A stretch of DNA of 49,582 nucleotides, from assembly GCA_014084085.1 (NCBI GenBank), contig NPFB01000076.1:55269-104850 (forward strand). The letters are read 5' to 3'. Positions 1-9,289 of this stretch are shown piece by piece; the stretch's first letter is position 1; each line of letters begins with the position of its first letter. Origin of the DNA: Hondaea fermentalgiana. Lineage: Eukaryota > Sar > Bigyra > Thraustochytrida > Thraustochytriidae. Under the pieces are notes generated by a model. It did no database searches, had not been told where the DNA came from, and worked only from the letters and a program-made list of their open reading frames with translations. A program made the translations under genes and the position numbers.

Positions 1-14
1 CGCCTCGCCTCTAT

Positions 15-3000
15 ATGCTGCCTCACACGTTTGAGAAACGCCGTCGCCTGCGCAACTATGGAGCGATCTTTGACTCAATATTGGAAGTCACCAACATCGC
101 GTCGGATCTCTACTTCCTCGTGTTCCAACTTTGGCCGCTCCTTGGCTCTGCCTTTGCTTTTCTCTTTTACGTCTCAGTCGCTGCTCTCGGCCTTACATTC
201 TTTTTCCGCCTGCTCATTGGCATTTGGGATCACAAGCTTGTGGACTGGGACAATGGTCACCGCGTGCGCAAATACTTCTTTGGCGTATTTCTGGGGCTCA
301 TTGAGCCAAATTCCGGCTTTAATGACTTTGTCAAGGAGTCGTACAAGAACCAGGAGTCTCTGAGCTACAATATCATTGGTGATGCTGTGGGCAGTTTCGT
401 CAAGGATCCGATCGCGACACAAGCAAAGGCCGACTACAGAGCCGCGCACATGTCAGTCTGGACTGCGATCGTCCTTCTGATTCAGGATATCCCGCAAATC
501 ATCGTCGAGATCATTTTTATCGTCAGCTTCCAAGGAGGACACTTTGAGCCTGTCTATTGGCTCGCGCTGTTTACCTCGCTGTTGTCTGCCTTGCGTCAAA
601 TCGTAGAGGCCTTCTTTTTACTTCGAGACGTTCCGGCAATTCACAATTTGATCCATGTTCGCCATTTGGTCTTCAACTCGAATAAAGACATTGACCTCAA
701 GATTCTCGACGCTCTAAAGAAAGAGCGCGACAATCCGGACAGCGATCCCGAAACGAAAAGAATCTCGAAACTGAAGAAAGCCGAGAAGATTGAGTTCTAC
801 AACGGGAAAAGGATCGTCTCAAAAGCGTTGACAAAATTTTTCAGTTTCAATCGCGTCAAACGTGAAAAGTCGTTTATTGGCATGGCATTCCACATGCTCA
901 GCTGGCCTCATAGGTTGCTGCTGGCCCCTTTCACGCTGGGACTTTCACTATCGTGGAGGAGCTCAGTGTTTGCATCGTGGAAAGCCTATAACCACTTCCG
1001 TCGAGAAATCAACTGTCACACGCTCTCTGAGGGAAAACCATTCGACGAAGTCCGGTCGATTCAAGATCACGCCTACAATCTCGTATGCCACCCCCTACGC
1101 AAATTCATGAACCGAGATTTGGACGGTGACGCCACGAATCTTGTAAGCAGCTGGTTCAACCCTCTTTTTGGGCGCATGGACAGTCGAACTCTTTTCAGAA
1201 GCATCCGCTCCGTGGAGCTCACCGACTGCATCAGCACGAGTGATAAGACTCTTATGCTCATTTCTTGCATGTGCCCCAACCTGCAGAATCTCAACCTCAG
1301 CTTTTGTGTGGAGATTACGGATGCTGGGTTGGAAAATTTCGAAAAAAACCGAAACATTACCCTCAGCTCAGTTGTGCTCGACGGCTGCGTTCAAGTCTCA
1401 GACGTCGGCGTAGAGCACATCGTGAAAAGTTCGACCAAGCACTTGTGGCGTCTCAGCCTGCGTGACCTTCCGGAACTAACTGAAAAGTCGCTCGGCAACA
1501 TCGCAAAGCACTGCACCGGGCTTCGGGTACTCAACCTAGACGTGAATCAACTTTACAAGGAGATGAAAGATGGCAAGTTCATTTCCATCAAAGATAGCAA
1601 GATTCTGGTCGATCTTTTGAAGAGATGCTCTTCTCTGCGGACGCTTAAGCTCAGCAATATTTTAGATTTGGAGAACGGATCGCAAGAGTCTTCAGACGCC
1701 TGGGAAGAAATTATAGAGCACATCAATCAAGACATTCGCCATCTTTCTTTCGCAGGTGCCAAAACTGTTACGAATAACATCCTCGAGGTTCTCACCGGTG
1801 AAACCCCCTCAATACGCGAGCTTCGCCTTTCTGGCGCTGTAGAGCTCGAGTCTGTGGACTACCTCAACAATAATTGTCCCTCCCTCAAGATCGTCCACCT
1901 CGGGGGAACTAAGGTTAAAATGGACGAGGCCAACAAGTTTTTTAAATCCCACAAGATGCCCGATCTCGAGGCCGTGCACATTAACAACCCCGAGCAGCTT
2001 TTTCTTTTCTACGTTGAACAGCTGAGGAAGCAACTCAAGATGCATCGCAACAATGAAAGGCCATACGCCGGTCGCTACGCGAGCTCTCGTATGTTTTGTT
2101 GCAGATCAGCTGGCCAATGCGAATCTCAAGCGTCCCCTCATCTTCAGAAAATTGAGGGTCTGATTCCAATGCTGGAGGCTCCTTTCGTCGTTAAAAGATT
2201 CAGATTCGGGGAGGAGAATACGGTGAAAACCTTGGCTCTGATTGCTGGTCTCATTGACTATGTGCGTCGGGCACGTACGCGTTGGAATCTTGATGTGAAA
2301 GAATTTGAGACGTGGGAAACGTCCATGCAAGATGCTGAAAACAAGAGAATTGAGCACATCATAAAGTTCGTTGAAGCAATTACCACGCCAACTCGCAATG
2401 AGCGTCTCAAGCTTCGGAAGGTATTTCGCCAGGTTTTGAAGACAGTCCAGGAATCTAAGGAACCAAAACTCGTTGGTGTTGTGGGAGCGGCCATGGATGC
2501 CGACAAGTCAATAGCCGAGCACTTTGAGACTCTGCGCAAGGCGTCGCTCTTTGAGCATGAAAAGAGTCCGTTCGCAGCTCTTCCGTCCTTTGACATTATG
2601 CCAACACGCCGCTTGAACCTCAAGATCGACTTCAAGTGGAAAACTTACGAATTTATCTGCCCAAACCTTTTCGATGAAGCCTACCAAGGTGATCAGGGTG
2701 ACGAGATGACGAGCAGGTCAAACCTTTTCGATGAAGCCTACCAGGGTGATCAGGGTGACGAGATGACGAGCAGGTCATTAGAAGGGGGGAACAATACCCA
2801 GAAAATGGGCCGTCTTCTCGGTACAACCAGCAAGATTCACAAGGTGACTGTCAGCGATGCCAACGATTATGAAACCACACGTCTCTTGCAACGATATTGG
2901 CACATTCCCCCGGAGGCGCGATATTTCTGCTGGGCAAACCCACTCAATGGACTCACCCCTGAGAGCCTCAGGTGGTTCGAGCATCAACGTTATGACGACA

Positions 3001-3443
3001 CGACGTTACGCTTCCTATATTTCGGTGGTTTTCTCTACTTTGACGTGAACCGCCACTTCCTTTCGGCATCTGCGTTGACAGTTGGAACAACATTGAGTTT
3101 CAACGGCCCCTTTGAGCTTCCAAACAAGACCGTCAAGGCTCTTAAGAATGATCATCGCTGGCATGATGTCACCATTCAAGGCCTACAGCCCGACGATGCG
3201 AAGAAGCTTGAATTTTGCTACATCTTTCGGCATGAAAAAGTCTTGCCAAGGAAACTTCGTAGACACTGTCCGCATGGGGGCTTTGCATATCGGTTCACCC
3301 TTAAAGAGCCCGGGCCTCAAGGCGTGGTAAAAACGAGCTACATCTATCCATTGGCTCCTGTCAAAGACGTCTTTGGAAATGATGAGGATCCAGATGATGC
3401 GCACAGTAGCGCATCTTATGGTACAAGCGACTCGTACGAATGA
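15..3443 (+). CDS. Multipass membrane protein with F-box/AMN1-type leucine-rich repeats
   Basis: This is a 1142-residue frame. It is open to the left window edge, so the ATG at 15 may not be the true start. Residues about 31-70, 146-205 and 290-325 are hydrophobic and look like several membrane segments; the stretch around QDIPQIIVEIIF recalls XK-like membrane proteins, but only weakly. Residues about 390-640 hold cysteine-containing leucine-rich repeats of the AMN1/F-box type (for example LQNLNLSFCVEITDAGL). No F-box is evident. Residues 884-902 and 903-921 are an almost perfect 19-residue tandem duplication. The C-terminal 220 residues are unrecognised. A membrane-anchored LRR protein could be a receptor or scaffold, but this is inference. 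I am sure it is coding (long frame, LRR periodicity) and unsure of its function. Confidence 0.8.
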   Translation: MLPHTFEKRRRLRNYGAIFDSILEVTNIASDLYFLVFQLWPLLGSAFAFLFYVSVAALGLTFFFRLLIGIWDHKLVDWDNGHRVRKYFFGVFLGLIEPNSGFNDFVKESYKNQESLSYNIIGDAVGSFVKDPIATQAKADYRAAHMSVWTAIVLLIQDIPQIIVEIIFIVSFQGGHFEPVYWLALFTSLLSALRQIVEAFFLLRDVPAIHNLIHVRHLVFNSNKDIDLKILDALKKERDNPDSDPETKRISKLKKAEKIEFYNGKRIVSKALTKFFSFNRVKREKSFIGMAFHMLSWPHRLLLAPFTLGLSLSWRSSVFASWKAYNHFRREINCHTLSEGKPFDEVRSIQDHAYNLVCHPLRKFMNRDLDGDATNLVSSWFNPLFGRMDSRTLFRSIRSVELTDCISTSDKTLMLISCMCPNLQNLNLSFCVEITDAGLENFEKNRNITLSSVVLDGCVQVSDVGVEHIVKSSTKHLWRLSLRDLPELTEKSLGNIAKHCTGLRVLNLDVNQLYKEMKDGKFISIKDSKILVDLLKRCSSLRTLKLSNILDLENGSQESSDAWEEIIEHINQDIRHLSFAGAKTVTNNILEVLTGETPSIRELRLSGAVELESVDYLNNNCPSLKIVHLGGTKVKMDEANKFFKSHKMPDLEAVHINNPEQLFLFYVEQLRKQLKMHRNNERPYAGRYASSRMFCCRSAGQCESQASPHLQKIEGLIPMLEAPFVVKRFRFGEENTVKTLALIAGLIDYVRRARTRWNLDVKEFETWETSMQDAENKRIEHIIKFVEAITTPTRNERLKLRKVFRQVLKTVQESKEPKLVGVVGAAMDADKSIAEHFETLRKASLFEHEKSPFAALPSFDIMPTRRLNLKIDFKWKTYEFICPNLFDEAYQGDQGDEMTSRSNLFDEAYQGDQGDEMTSRSLEGGNNTQKMGRLLGTTSKIHKVTVSDANDYETTRLLQRYWHIPPEARYFCWANPLNGLTPESLRWFEHQRYDDTTLRFLYFGGFLYFDVNRHFLSASALTVGTTLSFNGPFELPNKTVKALKNDHRWHDVTIQGLQPDDAKKLEFCYIFRHEKVLPRKLRRHCPHGGFAYRFTLKEPGPQGVVKTSYIYPLAPVKDVFGNDEDPDDAHSSASYGTSDSYE
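2664..2777 (+). repeat. 57-bp tandem duplication inside the LRR gene (2 copies)
   Basis: Two adjacent 57-bp copies (2664-2720 and 2721-2777) each encode 19 residues beginning NLFDEAYQGD. The copies differ at one visible base, a synonymous CAA/CAG. This indicates a recent in-frame duplication. Confidence 0.95.
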
Positions 3444-4227
3444 AATAATAATTTTTTAGATAATGTTGCTGCAGAAGAAACAGTTTTTATTTTGCGCATG
3501 AGTTATGTGCGTGGGCTTGCATCGCCGATCTGGTGTCATGACTTTCTCGTCGCTCTTGCGAATTTGGCCTTGGATTCTTTCGTCGTCGAATCTCCTTGAA
3601 ATCAATCGTGATACGTTGCTGCTGCGGTCCCACGCGTCGGACTTCGGCGAAAGGCTATCAAGAAATGTAGTTGAAACTCATTGTGAGGCCTGAAACAAGC
3701 ACTGTTGAATAGGAGATTCTCGGAGTGTGGCCTTTGCAGTTGCTCGCGCGCTTGAGCATTCGATCCGCTCGGACCTCGCCAACAAGCTCGGGTCGAGACG
3801 CTGGCGGTCGCTAGAACGCCCAGAGAGAGGCTCAGCCAAGTAGCAAGCGGGCGCGACGGTGCAAGAGATCTGGCAAATTAGACATCACAAACTCACTTTT
3901 CGCAACGTCAGGCTTTCTTTGGCTGTGCCAGTGGCTGTTCCTTCTTCGCAATACTATTCTCTTTTTGCCCTCATTCCCCCTCTATACTTCGCTCTTCTCG
4001 ATGGACTCGGACACCCGTCTCGGAAGGCATTGACCCGACTTGGCTCGGACGCTTGTGCGTGCACCGTCGCGAGACTCATCTAATGGCAGAATTGCCATTC
4101 GCTACGAGTCGCTGGTCTTTCGGGAACCAATGTCAAGAAGAGCGAGGCCGATGATGATACACTTTACCCCCCTCGCCCCTCCCCCCTTCCCCTCCTCATT
4201 TCATTTCCTTCAACCGCTGATCTTTCC
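3444..4227. other. Intergenic spacer, no supported gene
   Basis: This is about 780 bp downstream of the LRR gene. Short frames occur on both strands but none shows domain-like composition. The start is A/T-rich, as expected for a 3' UTR, and the part from about 4170 is pyrimidine-rich. Confidence 0.5.
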
Positions 4228-4264
4228 ATGGGCACTCTTCGCCTATGCTTCGCCTTTTTCCCCT

Positions 4265-4288
4265 CCCCCCCCCCCCCCCCCCCCCCCC
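4265..4288 (+). repeat. Homopolymer (C)24
   Basis: An uninterrupted run of 24 C residues. Its length is likely uncertain in the assembly, and it may disturb any reading frame across it. Confidence 0.9.
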
Positions 4289-4301
4289 AAGGGAAAAGTG
4301 A

Positions 4302-4565
4302 ACATGAAGCAGAAGCAGAAGAAGAAGAAGAAGAAGACATTCCTGATGCGGAAGAGCGGAACCATCGCGACTCGAGAGTCACAGCGAGGAGGAAGACGAT
4401 CGCGCCACGAGCGACGATAGCACTACGAGCGACAATGAGGACGAGAGCGACGATGAGGACGAGAGCGAGGAGGAGGACGTGAGTGCCGATAGCAACGAGA
4501 AAGACGGGAGCGAGGAGGAGGACGACTGCGACTATGGACGAGAGCTGTCAAGAAGATGGCCCTGA
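4302..4565 (+). pseudogene. Acidic Glu/Asp/Ser-rich coding remnant split between two frames
   Basis: From about 4302, one frame reads an acidic stretch (EHEAEAEEEEEEDIPDAEE). From about 4377 a different frame becomes acidic (SEEEDDRATSDDSTTSDNED and onward, to a TGA at 4563-4565). Each stretch is open only in its own frame, and the second has a stop just upstream. This could be the acidic tail of a gene broken by an indel, two exon pieces, or a purine-rich repeat that happens to encode acidic residues. No domain is recognised. The only upstream ATG in the first frame (4228) lies before the C homopolymer. Confidence 0.3.
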
Positions 4566-4887
4566 AGCTAATGTGAGTGAGTTCATGACGTCATTTTTCG
4601 AAAGCGGACTCTCTCCGCAGCGTTATTGCGCGCCTCAGCATCCATTCTTACTTTTAGAATCAGTTATTCTGTTATTTGATTATGTGAGGAAATACGAACA
4701 TAGGCCTATCGGAGATTTGTCTGCCCGCAATATTTTTTCCACCTTTGGCTTAATGAGTATATGAAGGTGCTTGCGCCTTTTGGTTTTTGAGATCGATGGG
4801 AAAAGACAGAATGCGTCTTTAAAATGGGCCGGCCTGAGTATAAGATACGCAGTAGCCGATTCATGTTCGCTCTCTCCGCTCTGACCG
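4566..4887. other. Spacer downstream of the ANK-SAM-TIR gene
   Basis: About 320 bp of lower-GC sequence between the acidic remnant and the stop codon of the minus-strand TIR gene. It is presumably that gene's 3' UTR. I see no other feature. Confidence 0.4.
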
Positions 4888-7800
4888 CTAACTGATGCAA
4901 CATTGCGAAGATTTCCGCGATTTACGAGAAACGCTGCGAACGACGCCTTGATCGGCGCAATCCTCCGGCAGGAAGTCCGCGTGGCCTTGATCGGCGCGAT
5001 TCTCCGGCGTGAAGACCGTGTATGGGTTGGAAATTCGCTGCATGATACGTTCAATGGTTGACTTCTGCGTCCCTTCATCCCAGCCGGCATCGAAATCGAG
5101 AGTGTGGATCTGAGATATTCGTTCTATCGCCGCCACAACATCTCTCTTCTCGAACCCATATGACTCCACTGTCGTCCAGTCAGAGGACGACAAAGCTGGC
5201 CCAGACTCGATGAGCTCGGCGTAATCAGAAAAAATAAAGGCCTCCCCCTTACGAGCCGTCACGATGCGCACGGGTACGAGCGGCACACCAAGCTTGACAG
5301 CCTCGCAGAGCTCGCACAGACAGAAAGGTCGGGAAAAATAATTCTTCGAGAGAAGGGGCACCACGGCCTCAGACGAATGCACATGCATGAGGAGTTGCTG
5401 AAGGTCCATGAGATTGTCGACATCAAGAAACGGTGCCTGACCAAGGCTCTGTTGGAGGTAAAGCTTCAGGATCCGCGCAACTTCTGTCCCCTCGCTCTGG
5501 TAGTAGGAGAAGAACACGGGAAAGGCGCGCCTCCCATCTATGAATGAGCATCCGCTTGCCATCTCTTGTATGCCCTCATAGATCTGTAGTCGCGACTGGA
5601 GGTGACTAATGCCAATAGATTGGAGATCGGCCTTGGAAAGCTTTGCCGCATCCGAGATCGTGCGGATACCATTCTCGAAGAGCGCGCGAGACGCACCCTC
5701 GAAATCGGGACCGATCTCGGACAGAAGCATTCCAAGCTCCGTGTACAGGTGCGGGTAGCGGATAAGTCTCGCGCACCGCTCATCCGCGCAATATGTCACG
5801 AGCGCCACATCAGCTCCCGATGTGATCAACTCTACGCACACGTCGTCGAGACCCTCAGATGCTGCCCTCGCGAGCGGTGTCTTGCCTTCTACATCACGCG
5901 CGTTTATGAGGCGCCTAGCTTTGGATTTGCCCGCAAGAATGCACTTGACTGCTGCGGCCGAGGTGGCGAAGTGGAGAGGACACCGCTTCATTGAGTCAAG
6001 TTTGGTGAAGTCGGCCCCAGAATCGAGGAATACTTGGACCTGCTTGACGCCTACGAATGCGGCGAGACATGTTGGAAGTAGCTTTGAGTGAATTTCTGCG
6101 GTCGTGAGGTCTCTTTCGAGGATGGCCCGTGTAACGCCAGCGGCATCGCGTATAAGTGCTGCTACAAGAGCAGTCGCTCCGGTCCTATCCCGAATCTGCG
6201 GTGATGTCCCCGCCTGCAACAGTGCCTTAGCAACGCTGTACGACATGGCAAAATGGAGCGGCGAGCGCCTATCTCTGTTCAATGCCGATGCGTCGGCGCC
6301 CGAGTCGAGGAGTAAAGTGACGACGTTCAAATTCCCAGTGCGCACTGCCGCGAAAAGCGGTGTTTCTTTGTTCACGTCAGTGACACGAAGGGCCTTTGAA
6401 GAAATCAGCAGGCGAACGACCTCGATCGGAATGTAATAGTCCCGCGCCGCCAGGTGCAGAGCAGTCTGGCCAGTCACATCAATTTCCGTGCGCGAGCACC
6501 CGTTCTCAAGCAAAAGCTCAACCAGCTCCGCAGTCGCGCTCTGGGCTCGTAGTGTCCAATGAAGACAAGAACCTGTGCGAGCATCACTCATTCCCGACGC
6601 GCCGGCGGCGATAAGGCCTGAAGCTGACTCAAGGTCGCCATCCATCGCCGCTATATTGAGTGCTGATGGATATATGCTCCAACTGAAGCCGTCCAGGAAT
6701 TCGACATTGATCGCATCCCAAACCTCTGGGAGCCGACGCCCCGCATTAACTGGCCCATTGCTTGGGAAGAAGTCATTCTCCCCAATTGAGTACAAATGGA
6801 GCGACAGATCGATCTGACTCTTCGTAACAAACGCCTCGAGTTCTGCCGATGTCCCAAAAAGAGGGAAGTAGGCGTTAGGAAGTACGCGGACGTCAATATA
6901 TACATCCGCATGAGCAGCAGAGTACCATACATTGTATTTGTAGCGCAACCGCATCAGGTGTACCGTCGTATAATACCATGAGCCTATATAGTCCCACTTC
7001 TCGTCCACAAGAACAAAGAGTTGCGAATCTAGGTTTGCTTTGCACGACTCGAGTAGCAGTGCGGTTGTACCGACCCGACTCTCTCGCACCGCAGCGGAGA
7101 GAGCACACAGATCCTCTCTGGGTCCAATGCGGGACGCGTCTGGTGCATTCACACGTGCTTTCTCGCTTGCTTTCGCGCCCCACTTGCTCAGAAGAATCCG
7201 GCATATCTCCGCATGATTGTACATAGCGGCAGCTTGTAGGGCGCAAGTGATGACTTGCGACGAGGGGTGCTGAAGATCGCCAGTGAGCTCAAGCATCATT
7301 GCGCATCCACTCCTAGCTGCACAACGAAAGGGATGCAACAGGCCAGAGGTCATCGAAGGCAATGTACCGATGAGCTTGACCGATTTAAATGCCCGTTCTC
7401 GTATGGCAGCCAGCAATGGGGTATTTCCCACATAATCGATGACTGAAGGGTCCGCGCCGCCACGCAAAAGGGTCTCTACAACCTTCACATGATTCCCCCT
7501 CGCGGCGAAAAGTAGGGCGGGGCGGCCGCAGCGATCCCGACCACTAGTTTTGACTTTATGTTTCAAAAGAAGCTTAACGATGTTCACGTGCCCAGCCTCC
7601 GCAGCGAGAATCATGCTAGGTTCTCGTACATCACCGGATGTGCTCAGAATCGACAGAAAAACCCTTACCACCTTAATATTTCCCACCTGGGCAGCCCCGG
7701 CCATCAACAGGCCCAAAACTTGGTCGATTCTCTCTGTGGGCGTCAGAGAGGACCTTCTGATGTTGCAAATACGCTTTGCGAAACGAATCGTTGCATAGGT

Positions 7801-8259
7801 GCCCACCACGATTGCCCACGTGGGCCGGTGCGCGTGCGGTTGCCACCAGTGGTCCGGAGTGAAAATGCTTTGTTCGCAAAGAGATTCACCAAGCTTGATT
7901 GGAGAAAGATCCTTCATCAAATGACGCATGAAATTTTCCGCATCTTCAGCACAATCGAGCATTCGCATGGCACAGTCAATGTGACCGGCGCGAAGGGCTG
8001 CAAGGAGCGGGGTTTCACCATTGTTGTCTTGAAGAAGGGGGTCGAGGCCACGGCGGAGCAAGCGGTCTACCTCGGCAATCTTCCCCGCTTTTCCCGCAAC
8101 GTGGAGGTGCGAGCGTCGTACAAAACTCAACTCAAAATCCCTAAGCAGCTCCGTGTACTCCGAAACATGTTGCCTCCCGTTAAGTTTCGGTTTGATTTGC
8201 GCGAAAACCAGACTTCCTGTATTCCTCTCTCCCAGTGCTACGCTATCTCCGTTGATCAT
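4888..8259 (-). CDS. Ankyrin-repeat, SAM and TIR domain protein with C-terminal CaaX box
   Basis: The frame extends upstream only to a GTG at 8301, so I take the ATG at 8257-8259 as the start (1123 residues). Most of residues 40-830 are ankyrin repeats, recognisable by patterns such as TPLLAALRAGHIDCAMRML and TALHLAAR. Residues about 840-896 form a SAM-like helical domain (LSKADLQSIGISHLQSRLQI). Residues about 913-1060 are a TIR domain starting FFSYYQ. The motif CELCEAV places Glu983 where the catalytic Glu of NAD-cleaving TIR domains sits. The protein ends in CCIS, a CaaX sequence suggesting prenylation. SARM1 combines armadillo, SAM and TIR; here ankyrin repeats replace armadillo. NADase activity and membrane attachment are inferences. 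Confidence 0.85.
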   Translation of the reverse strand: MINGDSVALGERNTGSLVFAQIKPKLNGRQHVSEYTELLRDFELSFVRRSHLHVAGKAGKIAEVDRLLRRGLDPLLQDNNGETPLLAALRAGHIDCAMRMLDCAEDAENFMRHLMKDLSPIKLGESLCEQSIFTPDHWWQPHAHRPTWAIVVGTYATIRFAKRICNIRRSSLTPTERIDQVLGLLMAGAAQVGNIKVVRVFLSILSTSGDVREPSMILAAEAGHVNIVKLLLKHKVKTSGRDRCGRPALLFAARGNHVKVVETLLRGGADPSVIDYVGNTPLLAAIRERAFKSVKLIGTLPSMTSGLLHPFRCAARSGCAMMLELTGDLQHPSSQVITCALQAAAMYNHAEICRILLSKWGAKASEKARVNAPDASRIGPREDLCALSAAVRESRVGTTALLLESCKANLDSQLFVLVDEKWDYIGSWYYTTVHLMRLRYKYNVWYSAAHADVYIDVRVLPNAYFPLFGTSAELEAFVTKSQIDLSLHLYSIGENDFFPSNGPVNAGRRLPEVWDAINVEFLDGFSWSIYPSALNIAAMDGDLESASGLIAAGASGMSDARTGSCLHWTLRAQSATAELVELLLENGCSRTEIDVTGQTALHLAARDYYIPIEVVRLLISSKALRVTDVNKETPLFAAVRTGNLNVVTLLLDSGADASALNRDRRSPLHFAMSYSVAKALLQAGTSPQIRDRTGATALVAALIRDAAGVTRAILERDLTTAEIHSKLLPTCLAAFVGVKQVQVFLDSGADFTKLDSMKRCPLHFATSAAAVKCILAGKSKARRLINARDVEGKTPLARAASEGLDDVCVELITSGADVALVTYCADERCARLIRYPHLYTELGMLLSEIGPDFEGASRALFENGIRTISDAAKLSKADLQSIGISHLQSRLQIYEGIQEMASGCSFIDGRRAFPVFFSYYQSEGTEVARILKLYLQQSLGQAPFLDVDNLMDLQQLLMHVHSSEAVVPLLSKNYFSRPFCLCELCEAVKLGVPLVPVRIVTARKGEAFIFSDYAELIESGPALSSSDWTTVESYGFEKRDVVAAIERISQIHTLDFDAGWDEGTQKSTIERIMQRISNPYTVFTPENRADQGHADFLPEDCADQGVVRSVSRKSRKSSQCCIS
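4946..5014 (-). repeat. 39-bp imperfect repeat in the tail of the TIR gene
   Basis: Two copies of a segment starting CCTTGATCGGCGC (4946 and 4985, spacing 39 bp) encode the related peptides PENRADQG and PEDCADQG after the TIR domain. The tail is otherwise low-complexity and basic. Confidence 0.8.
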
Positions 8260-8402
8260 GGTGTCTTCTCCAGTGGCCCTCTTCCGGGTCGTGCGCCTCA
8301 CGCTCCAAGCGCAAAATGTGGTGCGAGGCGCAATAGCTTGGTACAGTTAGTACTGCACCGGCAGACTACCTTCGCTGTATAGTTGCTCTCGTGGCTTTGC
8401 AA

Positions 8403-8496
8403 CCCTTGCGCAAAAGGCGTCGCGCTCCGAGTGTCGCAAGCCCTTGCGCAGCCAGTGCAACGCCCGAAGCTACCCGCGCGTGCGGCGCTGCGCAAG
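8403..8496. promoter_or_regulatory. Three CTTGCGCA-type boxes upstream of the TIR gene
   Basis: CCCTTGCGCA occurs at 8403-8412 and 8441-8450, and the inverted TGCGCAAG at 8489-8496. They lie 145-240 bp upstream of the chosen TIR start. TGCGCA is palindromic and could be a transcription-factor site. The functional role is a guess. Confidence 0.25.
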
Positions 8497-9058
8497 AGGT
8501 GGCACGGACGCCTGCGTGGGTGTCTCGGCCGCGCGAGGGTGGGCACGTGGGCCGAAAGCTTCTGGAATTGACGGCGATGCTCTGCATGGCCCCAAATCGA
8601 GCAGATTCTCTATTATCTACCCCCGCCTTCAAGTTCAAGTTCCGAGTCAAGTTGAGCAGCCTGTAGGCGTATACCCAATCTATTTCATGCGGTCGTCAAC
8701 AGACCTTAACCTGCCTATGCCGGAGAAGTAGCATGGCGCTCTAAAAGCCTGCCCCAGGTATCGTTCGCCCTTCTTCTGTCGCCGGCCAAGCCGCATGTTC
8801 CCCCTTTCCATAACGCTCTCTTAATGTACTTATCCTCCTCCTCTTGGACGTCCCGAGCTCACGGCACGCGCGCTTGCCGAGCAGGTGCAGCGCGTGCACG
8901 CGCGAGCAGCGCATTGATACAATCGACCTTCAACGAAAGAGACCACCAGAGGCTTGGAAGTAGGGATGGGGGAAGGGACTTCCCTCCGCGGCCCCTGCCG
9001 GCCCGCGTCTCCGGGGCCGCGTCTCCGGAGACGCACGCGGCAAGCGATGGGCGAGTAG

Positions 9059-9289
9059 GGCGGCAGCGAGCTGCCGTGTCCAATCCGAGTCGAAGGCGAG
9101 GTGGCGCGGGCCGCCGTGGCGTGCGCGGTGCACTTGGCTGTGGACACGAAACTGGGCGTCGCCCACTTCGTGCTGCCTGAGGGTGTGCGCAATGCCAAGC
9201 AGAACAGGCTATTGAAAGCGCGGCTGGCGCGCTGGAAATGGCTTGCGCCCCGGCCGAGCTTGGATCGTCGCTGTCGTCGGTCTGCATAG
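9059..9289 (+). other. Possible coding fragment without ATG
   Basis: After an in-frame TAG at 9056-9058 the frame stays open to TAG at 9287-9289 (76 codons). Its peptide has regular hydrophobic spacing (VARAAVACAVHLAVDTKLG) and a G/C-biased third position, but no ATG. It might be an exon or the remnant of a gene, or chance in GC-rich DNA. Confidence 0.15.

Noticed and set aside
8260..8301. Longer N-terminus of the ankyrin-SAM-TIR protein
   Set aside because: It depends on a GTG start; a normal ATG lies at 8257-8259.
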